From the NCBI GenBank assembly GCA_963969365.1, contig OZ017754.1, positions 1,240,001-1,304,000 of the forward strand: a stretch of DNA of 64,000 bases, read 5' to 3'. The notes under the pieces were generated by a model. That model ran no database searches and was not told the origin of the DNA. It saw only the letters and a list, made by a program, of their open reading frames with translations. Shown here piece after piece: positions 1 to 11,460 of the stretch. Within the stretch, counting starts at the first letter, position 1; every line of letters begins with the position of its first letter. This stretch comes from Asterochloris sp. CNOR1. Taxonomy: Eukaryota > Chlorophyta > Trebouxiophyceae > Trebouxiales > Trebouxiaceae. The position numbers were made by a program, and so were the translations under genes.

Positions 1-3000
1 CATGCCTTACTTTGGTCTTCAGGTAATGCATGCAGCCCCTGCCAGCGGCGAGCTCAGGTTGCACCCTTGCATCTGCTGTGTGCGCCTCTTGCCAGGCCAC
101 CCACTGCTCCACACTGCTCTGCGGTGTCTGCTGCCATTTATGCCAACCAGTCTTGTCATCTCTGTCTGTGTACTGCCCCGCCAGGCCATCAAGAGTGCAG
201 ATGGACTTGGGTGATATGTGTTATCGTTTGCAGGCCATCAAATTCACCGACGAAATGGATCTGCCCGCCAGCATTGTGGAGCAGCTGCTGGAGGCAGCTA
301 AGGAGGCGGCTGCTGCCCCAGTGCCTCTCATGCCCCGGCAGTCCAGCCCTTCCTCTCAGTCTGTAGGTGAGAGCCTGCAGCAATGCTGTGCACAGCACTC
401 CTCACGATTGTTGTTCACACCTGCGTGAGCTGCCGTGGGTGAGTTGCCTCTCACAGCCATGTCTGTAGGAGCCTCTTCACCCCCTGCCGCATCTTTTGAG
501 CCATGGTGCACGTGAGTGTCGCTTCTCCAGAGCCCCTGCCCGTGCAAATACCCTCACAGAGGAGTTGCAGTTCTGCCCGGCAGTGTCATCACGTCGCATG
601 CATGTCTCTCGGTGGATGATTACCCCTGCAGGTGGCATGCCTTCCCCTTGAGACTCTGTGGCATCTGGGCCATGATCTGGTGCGATGTGCAGTCCTGGCT
701 GGGACCTAACCCTGCAGAGTTTGTCAAGGAGCATGAAACCTCCTAAACCTGTTTTGGATGCATCCAAATGTGATCCCTGCATCTTGCTGACCTGATTCAT
801 GACTTGCACTTGCTGTACTACAGACACTGTCAAGGAGGAGGGGCTGCTGCATGGTGCTGTGGGCCTTCTGAGGGCGCAGCCACTGTTGCGCCTGCGAGAC
901 CGTTACCCTGGCGCCTTTGCGGGGTCAGTGGCGGCCCTGATGGCCACCAGCCGCTACACAGGGCCCACTGCCCAGCAGGCGATCAGCGAGTGCTTCGTGC
1001 TGACGGCGCTGCGCATGATCAGGCCGCCCTCACTGGTCAGGGCACAGGTGCGATCTTCCAGGCCTCGTGTTCTCGAGTGGCTGTCTGCCTACCCGGTACT
1101 TTCCTGTGTCTGTGTCCTTGCAGACCCCCCTCAACCACGGGCCCCCTGAACAGCAATCCTGCTGTCACTTCTTGTCTAGCATTCACTGTGCGGGAGAGGC
1201 AGGCATGTCAGTGACTTGAATATCTGTCAGCCTGAGTGCTCTGCCCCTTCTGCCATCACTGCACACATTGCAAGTCAAATGAAACGTTTGTTCTGCCTGC
1301 AGGGCCAGTACCCAGCAGGCATCCAGCAGCTCTACTCCAACCTGCTGCAGCTGCTGTCCCCCAGCCAGGGGCCGGCATCTAATCTGCAGGGTCAGCTTCA
1401 CTGGCGCTACGCACTGATGGCCAACTCGATTCTCATGTTTCTGCTGCCGCCCCCCAACGCCCAGGTCGCTGCGCAGCTGATGCGCCACTGCCTCAGCCTG
1501 CTGCTGACCCAGCAGATCAGCCAGCAGTCCATTGGCATGAGCGGGGTGCTGTTCTTGCTGCGGCCTGGAGCCCCCTGGCGCAAGGTGGGTGACTGTGGCG
1601 CTGCACTGCATGGCATGCTGCTTGGCCTGCCAAGTCCCACATGGCAGGCCATCAGTATGGGCAGGATGCAGCTGCCTGGAGGAGCCTGGACCCAGGCAAG
1701 CTTCTGTTAGACTGCTTCTTTGACACCTTGCCCTGCGCTCTTTGTTGGCAGCTATGGGGCAGGCGCCTGAGGATGCCACTCTGTGTACTGGCAGACGCTG
1801 CGCAGCGCAAGGAATGGCTGCAGCTGCGTGGTGTCACAGCCGCAGCCCTCGCAGTAAAGCTGTCATGTGGCCTGGCTGCCCAGAGCAGCTGACAAGTTGG
1901 ATGCCCTGCAGGATGAGCTGACCCAGGCTGTGGAGGTTACCGCAAGGGAGACCATTGCGGGCAACACAGCCTTTGGAAAGAGCCTGCTAGAGCAGCTCAG
2001 CCACTCCCACCCCAACACATCTGCAGGACAGGATGCAGCGCCTCAATCGTGAGTTCCCATTCTGCCAGCAAGCTGCACAGCCCTGCCTGCCAGTGTCTTG
2101 GGCAGCATTCCTCTAGAGCTCATTTGCTGCCAGCCCACCAGCACACCCATGTCCTATAGTGGCCACAATTGTGTGGCATGCATGGCTTGCAAGGCACATC
2201 ATTTGTGGGCCTGCACGCTGCCAGCTGCTTTGTTGCTCCCCCTCATCTGGCTTTGCCATGACTCCCATGAGCGTGCATTGCCAGTGCCCTGTTGCCACAG
2301 TGCCTTCTTGTGGGTTGCTACTAGACAACATGGCAGAAGGATGCAGCAGCATATGCAATTCAGCGACCAAGTGCGACATTGCCTTGCTTGCGGGCTTCAC
2401 TCGAGTAGCTGCAGCATACACTGGCCCTGGTCCGCGGTCTGCTGCCTGGTACACTTGGTAGGCCCCTCATTCTGCTGTGTCTGCAGGCAGCTGCAGCGCA
2501 TGCTGGCCATGTCGCGTGACGATGCAATCGCCCGCAGCCTGGGCAGTTCTTTTGAGTATCTGCTGTCATGGCCTGCCACAGCAGACATCCCAGACTCGGT
2601 TCGTGACCAGACCTTCATCGTGCGGCATGCTTGGCTGGTCAAGGTGTGTTGCGATTCTGCCAGCCTGATGCCAGGCACATCAATGCAGGCTGCTGCAAAG
2701 ACCCTTGATGATGTTTTCTCGGATGCGCTTGCGGTGCACTTGGGCTGATGACCTTGTCCAGCATCGGGCAGACATCTCCTGCAGGCAGGTGCAGGGAGGT
2801 CTCACCGTCACAGGACGTGCAACAACCTGCTCAGGCTGCAGCTGCAGGCATCTGCTTCTCCAGACCTCTGTTGAGTGCTTCATTCTGCAAGGCAGCCATC
2901 TGATCTGATACCTGTCTGCACCCGATTTGTGAGCAGGGTCAAGTTGCGCCCAACAGGTGAGGCCGCCGTCCTTATTGAATGTGCTGAGCTAGTGCTGGTG

Positions 3001-6000
3001 CTGGCAGCCCTCAGGGAGGTGCTGGTTAATCCTCAGGGCACCTTGCTGGAGCTTGGACCATCTGAGCCTCTTGCTGAAGTGAGTGCGCGCTCACACAGAG
3101 CAGCCCCAAGGAGATCCGACCTGCTTTCAGCCTCCCTTGACAAGGCTTCAGCCATTCTGAGCTCTCAATGCTGATGTTTGTGCTGCACAAGTGTCAATAA
3201 AGGCAGCCCAGGCCGCAGCGCTGTCTGTCCTGACAGAAGCCGTTGCTTTTGAGCACCCGTCGCTGACCCATGCGTGCCCCCTGCAGGTGCTGGCGCAGGC
3301 AGCCCCAGAGGAGGTGCTGGCTACCTTGAGGGCGCCGCTGACGGAGGCGCTCGCCGATGTGGCCCAGGAGGCCGACAGGGGGCGCACCTTTGCTGCTGCT
3401 GAGGCGCTCGGGGGCCTGGTGGCCTCAGGCTCAATTTTTGCGCAGTCTTCAGGTGGGTTTGCTGGTGGCGGGGGTTTGTGGGAGGCCCAGAGTTGGGTTT
3501 GTGGTGTAGCAGTATATCTGACAAGTTCACCCTGAAGGAGGCAGAAACGGGTGGCTCTATTGCTGGCAGCCAGCTCTGTATCTGCACAAGTAAGTTTGGC
3601 ACAATAGAGTTGGCAGCTTCAACTGATCTTCTCTTCTTGTTTCTCATGGGCAACGACGAGACCAACTTGACATTGCAAGCTTGATGGGCAGTGCAGTGCA
3701 GGCAGCAGTGGCCAACAAGTAGCTCCTAACAATGAGGTCTACATTCAGGCAGCTGTTGCATTCAGTCCCCTGGCCTGCGGCCTCAAGATTCACCTTCCAC
3801 AGAGGCAGGCTTATGTACATCCCTGTTGTGCCGGTGGGGCCAAGAGCAGCTGGTATGCTTAATTGCAGCTCTTGCAGTCTAAAGCCCTTTGGCTAAGCCC
3901 CTCCAGGCTGACTGCTCAAACCATGCTCGCTCTGCAGGTAGCGGCACGAGTGCGTGGGACGTGAGGCGCCCCCGTCGCCATTCCAGAGCCCACAGGCACA
4001 GCAAGCCTGCTCTGGGCTGACTGCATGGCCATTCTTGCCCTGCAGGTGATGGCGAAAGTGCCTGGGACACCTGGGTGCGGCCTCTGCTGTCTAAAGCGCT
4101 GGGAGCAGCCCCGCTGGACCTGCTGGAGCCGTGGTCCGTGGCAGTGCGCTATTCGGTCAATGGGCTGGCAGTGTCTGGTCACCCTGGGCTGGCTGAGGTG
4201 CTGGATCTGACATTGGAGGCAGCGCCAGGTAGGCGCTGCAGCCTGTAGTATCCAGTATGTGACAGTGTGCTACGCCGTTGATGGATTTGCAGTGGGCGGG
4301 CTCAGGTGCTCCCACCAGGTTGACTCACTGCCAGCAGACCGTCGGTATTAATTTGTCAGCCTGGTGTTGACAGCAAGCCCTCTGACTGTGCTGCCCAAGC
4401 TGACTGAGGCACAAATCATCTCCGGTGCCTGTGCTGTGTGCTCATGGTACAAGCAGCACATCAGGGTCTATGAGATGCAGGGTGCACCTTGCGCTGGTCG
4501 GGCAGATTGAGTCTCCAGAGGCTTGCTCAGCCCCTGAGGTGGATCAGTGTAGTGCTTGCGGAGCAGGTAGCACAGCAGCCGTCATGCCACGCCTGAGCCA
4601 CTTTGAGCAGGTTGTGAAGGACGCCTGGCCAAGCTTTTGCTTGTGCTGCTCAGTCCTTTGCTGCAGTTTGCAAGTTGGGATTTTGTCACTTGCTGCCAAT
4701 GCAGGCAGCACGGCGGCCATGATGCGTCGCCTGAGCCACCTGGGGCAGATTGTGGAGGAACTGGCAGCCCTGGGGGTCACAGGGCTGGGCACAGTGGACA
4801 ACACGCGCCTGCAGGGTGAGGTCACCTGCTGTGGTTCTGATCAGATGCCACGCAAGACTGCAGCTCTAGGGGTCATAGGGCTGGCAATCCTAATGATCAG
4901 ATGCCACGCAAGACTGCAGCTCTAGGGGTCATAGGGCTGGCAATCCTACCCTGCAGGGTGAGACTGCAGCAACGATCATGTGCCCTCAAGCGGACTGGCA
5001 ACTTTGACTGCACATGGCTGGGCACCATCAACAAGGACATGCCTGCAGCATAAGTTGCTTGTCGGCCGCTCTGCTGTCGGGCTGGGCGCTGCAGGCTCGA
5101 GGTTGCATGCCTGCTAGCGACCTGATGGCAGTCAGTAGCCTTGGCCTTGCTCTTACAACATCAACATGGGCACTCGTGTGCGCAGTGCACCCTCTTGAGC
5201 GGCAGGCAGCGCAACGGGAGCTTTCCAGTCTGAAGTGTGGACCTGTTGTGTTGCGCACCTCAGAGGCAGAAACATCGTTGCTGCCCGCATGTGCGCCTGG
5301 TCCTGACTGCGCATGCACTTGCAGTGCTGCATCTGAGGCCCATGCTGCCAAGCAACCACTGCACAGCACCACACTGCTCCTCATGAGGCCTCCTTGCTGC
5401 ACTGCAGCCTTGCCTGGGAAGGTGCTGATGCCTGTGTGCCACAGCTTTTTGCCAAGCAAGGGCTTGCCCCTCCTAAACTCGTTGGTGGCTGCCCTGCAGC
5501 CTCGCCCAGCAAGGTGCTGATGCCCATGGTGATTCCTCGCCGCAGCATTGTTCTGGGGCGGCGCTTCCAGCGGCGCCTGCTGTCTGAGCTGCCGCAGCAG
5601 ATGGAGCACTCGACCGAGACGCTGCGGGCTCGTGCCAGCTGGTGAGTGAGTCTGGAAGCCCTGCGTGGGGTCCTGCCGAGAGCAGGGCTGCGTAGCCGCT
5701 GCAGGCTGTCAGCACCTGCAGGACTGCCCAGGTGTGATTCAGTGCAAGGTGTAGCCGGTCCTGATGGAAGGTCCTGAGCGGCTGAAGCCTCTTGTAGCTG
5801 TGGCGCAAACAGTCCAGGTTGGCCTGATCTGGCCTGCATGAGCACAGCTGGTCTGACGGGGCCTGTTTCCCCTCCTGTGGCGGTCTGTGCTCTCCTCAGC
5901 TTTGCAGCACGCAAGCTAAGATCCCCCTGCCCACTGCTCTGCAGGGGTGCAGCTGTTCTGGTGGGTGTCCTCCTGTGGCAGCCCCCTTGCTCCTCTCCAG

Positions 6001-9000
6001 ATGAGCAGAGTGGCGCCCTCACGGCAGCAGAGCCCCAGCCAATGGAGCTGGATGCTGCACAGGCTGACGACGCCATTCCTCGTGCGGAGGTGGACCACTT
6101 CTGCAGCCTGCTAATAGATGGCCTGCAGGTGTGCTCAGACCCTGAACCCACCCTAGCCTATCTGTTGAAAGCCCCAGCAGCCCTGCCCCAGCTGCATGCG
6201 GCTTGGGCGCAGCACCAACCCCTCTGCAGTGATTGTGAAGTCTGCTGGCTTAGAGTCCTGCAGGCATGCTCAGGGATGCCTGTCAAGCATTCTAGACTTG
6301 CCTGGGATGATGTTCAGAAGCCGAGAGAGACAGCTTCTGCAGTCTGCAGGTGAAGGCCCTGCAGGTGTAGGGACAAACAGAGCTGGAGCACAGCCCTCAG
6401 CATCTTCTTGTCCTTCACTCCCTGGCCGCAGTTTTCAGCATCAGCTGCATCAGGCTCTCCCAGCCGCTGTTGCTGACTCCCTGGTGCATGCCTGCAGGCT
6501 GGCGTGGCTACCATTGCACCTGCTCCCGAGGGGGGTGAGGCTGCAGCTGCATCAGCTCCTAGCGAGGGGCCCGATTTCACTGCCGCCGTGGCCAAGATCG
6601 GCTTTGCGGTGCAGTTCCTGCGCAACGGCCTGGGCAACTGGCAGGGCAAAGTGCTCATGCCAGTTATTGTGGGCATGCTGCCTCATCTACTGCAGGCGCA
6701 GGTGGGTCAGTGCCTCACGCTTGCACATTGGCTGCAAGCAACAACAAATCGACCAACACTTCTGGGCTTCAGGTGGCAGCCTAGTTTGCCCTTGGGCCCC
6801 TGCGCTCAGGCCTAACTTGCACGCAAGTACATCTTATACCAGTTTGTCTATGACCAGTGAAAGCCGCATTGGCTGCAAATCGCCTGTACTTCCTGTCTGT
6901 TGACTAAAAACCTGAGCCCATCCTGAAGCTGCTGCTCATGGCATGACATGAGCATGCCAGTCTCCTGCCAGGTGTGTACATTGCTATTGCAGTGCTGTGA
7001 ATGCCAGGAGCTGCATCAGCTCAGGCTGCACCTGTCTCTGTCTACCTTTGCTCACATGGAAAACCAGCGTCCACTAAAGTGCTGTCACACTGCTGACCAT
7101 GCCTGTTGGTGCCTTGCAGGAGCTCCAGCAACCCCAACTGCAGCAGCTGTCCCTGGGAACCAAGTCGGCGGTGGCCTTGCTAAAGTACCTGCCCCTGAAC
7201 CCCAGCATCTTGCCACAGGTGCGGCTTGCAGCAAAGCAATGTAAGGCCGCGACTCCACCCCTGCTACATTGAGGCAGGCCAGTGGGATTCCAGCATCGTG
7301 TCAGGAACAGACCTTTGTTGCTCACCTCTGGTGCGTCTTGTGCACAAACCACCTTGCCTGTGTCTCCAGATCTTGCTGGCCTGTCGTCTTGTGATCTTGG
7401 CACAGCTTTGCTTACCGAAGCCTTAGTGTTTGTGCAAAATGGCCGGCCTGCTGGGCCAGGTGGCAGCTGACAACAAGAAATGGCAGCGCTGTTACGAAGT
7501 CCTGTTGTCTACGAAAGAACTGCTGGAAGGAGCCCCTGCGGCAAGCAGTGTTATTCCTTGAAACCACAACGCCTACAGCAGGAACCGAAGGCCCAGTGCA
7601 AGACTCTGCTTTCTTGAGCCGTCCAGGCGACTGCCCTGTTGGGCCAGCCCCTGTGGCACGCCCTGCTCCTCCCAAGCGGTGGCTGCAAGCAGAGGCTCAA
7701 AGTCTGAGCCCAGTGCAGGCCACTGGATATAGCCCCCTCACTGCCCCGTAAATAACAGCCCTGCTGGGGCCGTGGGCCCCCCTGACAAGCCCGGGTCCTT
7801 CCCAGCAGCTGCTGGAAGTGGAACCTCTGTTTGCAGGCCCAGCGCAAAACAGTGCCTCAGAGCCCCCTCTGGTGCCCTGCAGGTGACAGCCCTGCTGGGG
7901 CAGGCCTCACGCGGCGAGCCGTGGTCAACCCGAGCAGCAGCCCTGGCCTTTGCCCAGTACTTCTGGTTCCGCCACTGCTTCCTGCTGGGGCCCCGCCAGT
8001 CAGGCGCTCTGCACGACATGGTCGTCAGCATGCTTGCAGACAAGAAGCTGGAGGTGCAGGAGCTGGCAGCTGTGAGCCTGTCAGGTGGGGACACAGTCCA
8101 GCGGGGCTAACACCCCGCAGTTGACTGCCTGTACAGCAGGGAAAAAGGGGGCTGGAGCCATGGGGTTCGTGCGGGGCAGACATTGCATGAGCTGTCAGCC
8201 TCATGCCTGTCAGAAGAGTGCAGTCTTTCTACAGTTGCACCTGGAGCACTGCCCTGAAGCTGTCTGCAGCCAGCAATGTATGTCACACGCCAAACACACA
8301 GAGTGGACAAAGCAGGCAGACAACTGTGCACTGCTGGTGACAGGCTGCATGACTGGGGTGACCTTGATCCCCATCCACCAATGTTGGCTGCAGGACTGCT
8401 GAAGGGCCTCCCCCAGGATCAGTTTGAACAGCTGCGCCAGCGCTTTATGCAGAGGGTTGATGAGCTTTTCCCAAGCAAGCGGCAGAGAGTTGCCAAGAAC
8501 GCGGGCGATGCAGGCAAGCTGCCCTGTGCCAGGCAGGCAGCCAGTACCATTGGCTGCTTGTCACACTGAAGGGGCCAGACCTAAAGCTAATTGCTCCATA
8601 TTGTGTATGAGTGGGTATTGCCCAATCAATCTGCCTGCCAAAGAATGGCGGCCTTCCCTGCCAGCCTGTGTCAGGCACCTTAACTCTGTGCCTTGTTCAC
8701 AGACTCATCCCTGCTGGCCAGAGCTGAGTGCCATGCTTTGAGCTGCACTCTCATGCTTCATTAGATGTCAAGTGCCCTGCCTGCAGGGTCCCAGGCAGCA
8801 CCCTCTTTGACTGAGAAGAATGCTGCAGTCCTTGGTCTGATGTCATTTGTCTTGTCCAGCCCATATGAGGTGCCCCTATGGCTGCCAGACGTGCTGCTCA
8901 GCCTGGTCAAGGCTGCATCACAGCCTGCGCCTGTGAAGACTACTGTCAGGTGGGCAACAGGGTAGCACCTTGACTTGGGGACAGCACCCTTTCTTGCAGA

Positions 9001-9204
9001 GCACGCTTGATGCTTGCAAGGCAGCTTGTATGTGCGTGGTCTGCCCATCCCCTCACTGTGTCATGTTCAACCTGCAGGCGCACCCTGGCCGAGTTCCGAA
9101 GGACTCACGAGGAGGCCTGCATGGCAGAGGCTCGCCGCCTCTTGACTGAAGAGCAGTGGGAAGCCATTCAGGACGTGGCCTTCTCAACATCATACTTTGT
9201 GTGA
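1..9204 (+). CDS. PSME4: Proteasome activator subunit 4 (PA200/Blm10), 3' part of gene, multi-exon
   Basis: HEAT-repeat cap protein that binds the ends of the 20S proteasome in the nucleus and cytosol and stimulates peptide and acetyl-histone degradation. The 5' end lies outside the window. Exons read in order include 235-364, 825-1047, 1303-1586, 2487-2643, 2936-3079, 3287-3451, 4046-4227, 4705-4814, 5500-5641, 6499-6699, 7119-7216, 7883-8083, 8396-8525, 8766-8949 and 9079-9204; some small exons are probably missed. The last exons decide the identity. 7883-8083 reads LEVQELAAVSLSG, as in PSME4 (LEVREMAATTLSG). 8766-8949 reads VLGLMSFVLSSPYEVPLWLP. The final exon reads EFRRTHEEACMAEARRLLTE, then SYFV and TGA at 9202-9204. 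The family C-terminus normally carries the HbYX motif (YYA); here the last three residues are YFV. Introns end in TGCAG and several contain degraded copies of exon edges. Confidence 0.92.
179..268 (+). repeat. Acceptor echo upstream of a PA200 exon
   Basis: The exon starting at 235 (AIKFTDEMDL) is preceded 50 bp upstream by a copy whose reading is AIKSADGLG. The copy includes the CAG acceptor at its start (CAGGCCATCAA in both). Both the splice acceptor and the first coding triplets are therefore duplicated. Confidence 0.55.
3933..4068 (+). repeat. Acceptor echo upstream of the 4046 PA200 exon
   Basis: The real exon starts after TGCAG at 4041-4045 and reads GDGESAWDTW. At 3933-3960, about 109 bp upstream, a copy of the acceptor and first 24 coding bases is seen (GCAGGTAGCGGCACGAGTG against GCAGGTGATGGCGAAAGTG, both followed by GTGGGAC or CTGGGAC). 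The copy is degraded and not needed for the frame. Confidence 0.55.
4563..4963 (+). repeat. Exon echoes on both sides of a PA200 exon, including a perfect 55-bp tandem pair
   Basis: The real exon is about 4705-4814 (reads STAAMMRRLSHLGQIVEEL). A copy of its first 56 bases lies at 4565-4620 with 45 of 56 bases identical, preceded by its own GCAG. Downstream, 4838-4892 and 4894-4948 are identical 55-bp copies with period 56. The middle of each (GCAGCTCTAGGGGTCATAGG) copies the exon stretch GCAGCCCTGGGGGTCACAGG at 4764. After the second copy the donor sequence CCTGCAGGGTGAG of 4809-4821 recurs at 4951-4963. Confidence 0.85.
5402..5525 (+). repeat. Acceptor echo upstream of the 5500 PA200 exon
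   Basis: The exon start at 5500 (reads SKVLMPMVIPRR) has a copy at 5402-5432, 92 bp upstream. Both carry CTGCAGCCT, then GCC, then AAGGTGCTGATGCC. In the copy the frame continues differently, so it is a non-coding relic. Confidence 0.65.
7627..7910 (+). repeat. Three-unit tandem array (about 125-131 bp) ending at a PA200 exon
   Basis: Units beginning near 7630, 7755 and 7886 all carry an ACNGCCCTGNTGGG(G/C)C core. The last unit is the true exon start (TALLGQASRG, exon 7883-8083). The stretches between the cores, 7674-7737 and 7800-7867, are also alike, so the duplicated unit covers the intron end plus the exon start. Confidence 0.65.
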
Positions 9205-9369
9205 CAAGCATGCCCTTGAACATTTGAACTCACTGTCTGGCTCCGACCTCCCCACTGCAGGACTTGAATGACTGCATGAAGTGTGCAGCGTGCCTTAAGT
9301 CTCTTGTTTTGTGGGTGGGCTGCCAATGGAACAATGAGATAGGCGCCACGGGACGGCGCCACCAGATGA
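9205..9369. other. Short convergent intergenic gap, PA200 and NUP42-like
   Basis: There are 165 bp between the PA200 stop codon and the stop codon of the gene on the other strand. It must hold both 3' ends. I see no TGTAA polyadenylation motif placed clearly for either gene. Confidence 0.6.
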
Positions 9370-11440
9370 TTAAAAGCATACTTCTGGCGGGGGAGGCACC
9401 TCAGGGATCTTTTGGTACTCAAAATTGGGAGCTGCCCAGGGATCCTGCTGGCGTAATCCTGCAGCCTGGGCACCAGAGCTGCTGGCTGCCTGGAGCTGAC
9501 TGTTGCCTGACCCTTGCGAAGGCTGCTGCTGTGCATTTGCTTTTTTTGGGCCTTTCCACTGGAACACAGATGCAGCAGGCTGCTGGGTGCCAAAGGGGCT
9601 TGCTAAAGCCGGCTGTTGCTGCCTGACGAGGCCATCGACCAAGGCCGGCTGCTGCCAGCCAGAGCCTTCATCTGAAGCCAAGAACAGCAAAGCTCTGTAG
9701 GTGCCTGGCAGCACTGCATGAGATGTTGCAGGCCAGGATATACGCAAGTCAACAAGACAACACAAAGTACAGGGAGGAAGGCAAAGTGACTGTCGCATGC
9801 CTTTGCCCAGGGGTAGCCGCTTGCTGCTTCTAAGATTCTAAGCGATCTCTGCCGGCCAGACATGGCGCTAGGGCTGGCAATGCATGGCTCCTACTGCTGA
9901 AACCGAATCCTCACCTCGCTGCTGCTGCTGCCCTCGACCAAAGACAACCCTTTCCCTGCCAGAGGTGGCGGCAAAGTGGCCAGGTTCAGGGCTCTGCAGG
10001 GCAGCCGCGACGCCGCCGCCAAAGACAGGGCGCTGCTGTGCAGGAGTCATGAAGCTGGAGGGTGTGGCAGGAAAGATGTTCAGCGGCTGCCCAAAGGGTT
10101 GCACATGCTGTTGCTGCCCAAAGGGGTTGCCCTGCGGAGCGGGCTGCTGCTCAAAGCCCCAGGCCTGCTCAAAGGGGTTGGGGGGGGCCTGATGACCCGA
10201 CTGCTCAGCCTGACCGAAGGTGATGCGCCTGTGGCCCCCGGGCTGGGACCCAAACCCTGCGCCAGGCTGGGCCCCAAAGCTCAAGGGCTGCTGGGGCGGC
10301 GGGCCCAAAGGCCCAGAAGGGGCTGGCTGCTGTCCAGTGTAAGGATTCTGGGCCTCAAGAATAGGGGCGCCCATGGCGGAGGGCTGCTCACGGCTGGCCA
10401 GCAGGGCCTGCAGCAACAGAGCAGCGGACTGAAGTGAGGAACCTGAGGCGCAAAGCGGTGCAACCCTTGAAATGACTTGAGCCTGCCTTGTCATGATGCT
10501 GTGCGGTGAACGCTGCGAAGCAGCAGCATGCGCTACAAATGCGCTGTCAGCAGCTGCTACCCAGCTTAGTCTACTGCCCCGCTTGTACAATGCAAGCTGC
10601 TGCAGACAAAAGGCAAGGGCCCGGCTGGCCAACCTCATGCGATTGCAGCATTGCTGAAGCGGTGTCCAGGACACAAGCTGCTGCAGGCAATCAGCAAGGG
10701 GGCATGCAGCCTCAGCGCACCTGTGAGTGCCGCACGGCTTTAGCAGCTGCAGGCAGCCAGCATGGAGAAGGCTATGTGAGCTAGCACCTTGAACTGCTTC
10801 TCTTTCAAGGCCCTTGCTGCCTGCCACCGTGACTCCAGCTGCTGCCGCCCGGCCTGGCCAGACCGCAGCTCCCGGAGGTCTGCCCAGCGAACCTCCTCGG
10901 GGCTGGTGTCTCCCATGATCTCGTTTGGCCGGTGATCCCGGCCATAGCAGGAAAGGGACCACCTGGGGCGGTCCTCCAGGTCCTGCTGGCAGGCTTGCCT
11001 CCAGCCTCTGCAGGACAGGCATGAGTTTGCATTGATATTATGCAACACTGGCACAGTGCACCGTGCATGGAAGAATCTCTCCTTGAGGACAGGTTTAGGC
11101 CTTTGGTTTGGTGCAACTAGTGCATATTCTATGCCTGCGGTGCACTGTTGTGTGGACAAAGCCAACACCTGTCATGGCCTGAGCCTGAACCTCTGCTGCT
11201 CTGCTGCTGGTGCTGAGAAGCATACTGACGGTCATCTGAGAGGCTGGCAGGTCTATTGCCTGAGGAGCCTCCTGACGAACCTCCTCCCAGGCGACTGAAC
11301 ACATCCTTTCGCTGAGTTGACTGGCCCTGAGTCACATTTGGCCTTTGGGCTGATCCAAACTGGATCCTGCCTCCGCTCATGACCTCTGTGCTTTTGGAGG
11401 AGAATGGATTTAAAGTCCGGGGGCCACAATGAACGGGCAT
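9370..11440 (-). CDS. FG-repeat nucleoporin, NUP42/CCCH-finger type, first exon not found
   Basis: Likely a cytoplasmic-face nuclear-pore protein acting in mRNA export. Exons on the minus strand: about 11440-11140 (GRIQFGSAQRPNVTQ, Gly/Ser/Gln-rich), 11009-10790, 10432-9919 and 9674-9370. The 11009 exon reads LEDRPRWSLSCYG, then NEIMGDTSPEEVR, close to the conserved block of plant CCCH-finger nucleoporins (ERPxWxLxCYG, DIxGDxSxEE). The 10432 exon is full of FG or PF repeats (LSFGAQ, GFGSQ, NPFGQQQ, QPFGQP, PVFGGG, VVFGRG). The last exon ends EYQKIPEVPPPPEVCF and stop at 9370. The family normally starts with a CCCH zinc finger, which is not visible. The upstream sequence is a LINE fragment, so the first exon may be lost or displaced. 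Identity rests on motif memory. Confidence 0.72.
10592..10762. repeat. Degenerate intronic repeats in the NUP42-like gene
   Basis: Three related stretches at 10592-10618, 10674-10700 and 10740-10762 share a (CT/C)AGCTGCTGCAG(A/G)CA core at spacings of about 82 and 66 bp. They lie in the intron between the conserved exon and the FG-rich exon. Their relation to an exon edge is not clear. Confidence 0.35.
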
Positions 11441-11460
11441 GGGACTGACAATTCATGTAA

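Noticed and set aside
4838-4948. CRISPR-like or satellite repeat
   Set aside because: Only two adjacent copies without spacers, in an intron of a eukaryotic gene, and derived from the neighbouring exon.
9868-11022. A 384-codon uninterrupted minus frame over the NUP42-like gene
   Set aside because: Only its FG-rich part (10432-9919) and part of the upstream exon region are real. The middle is an intron with splice sites, and the conserved LEDRPRWSLSCYG block lies in another frame.
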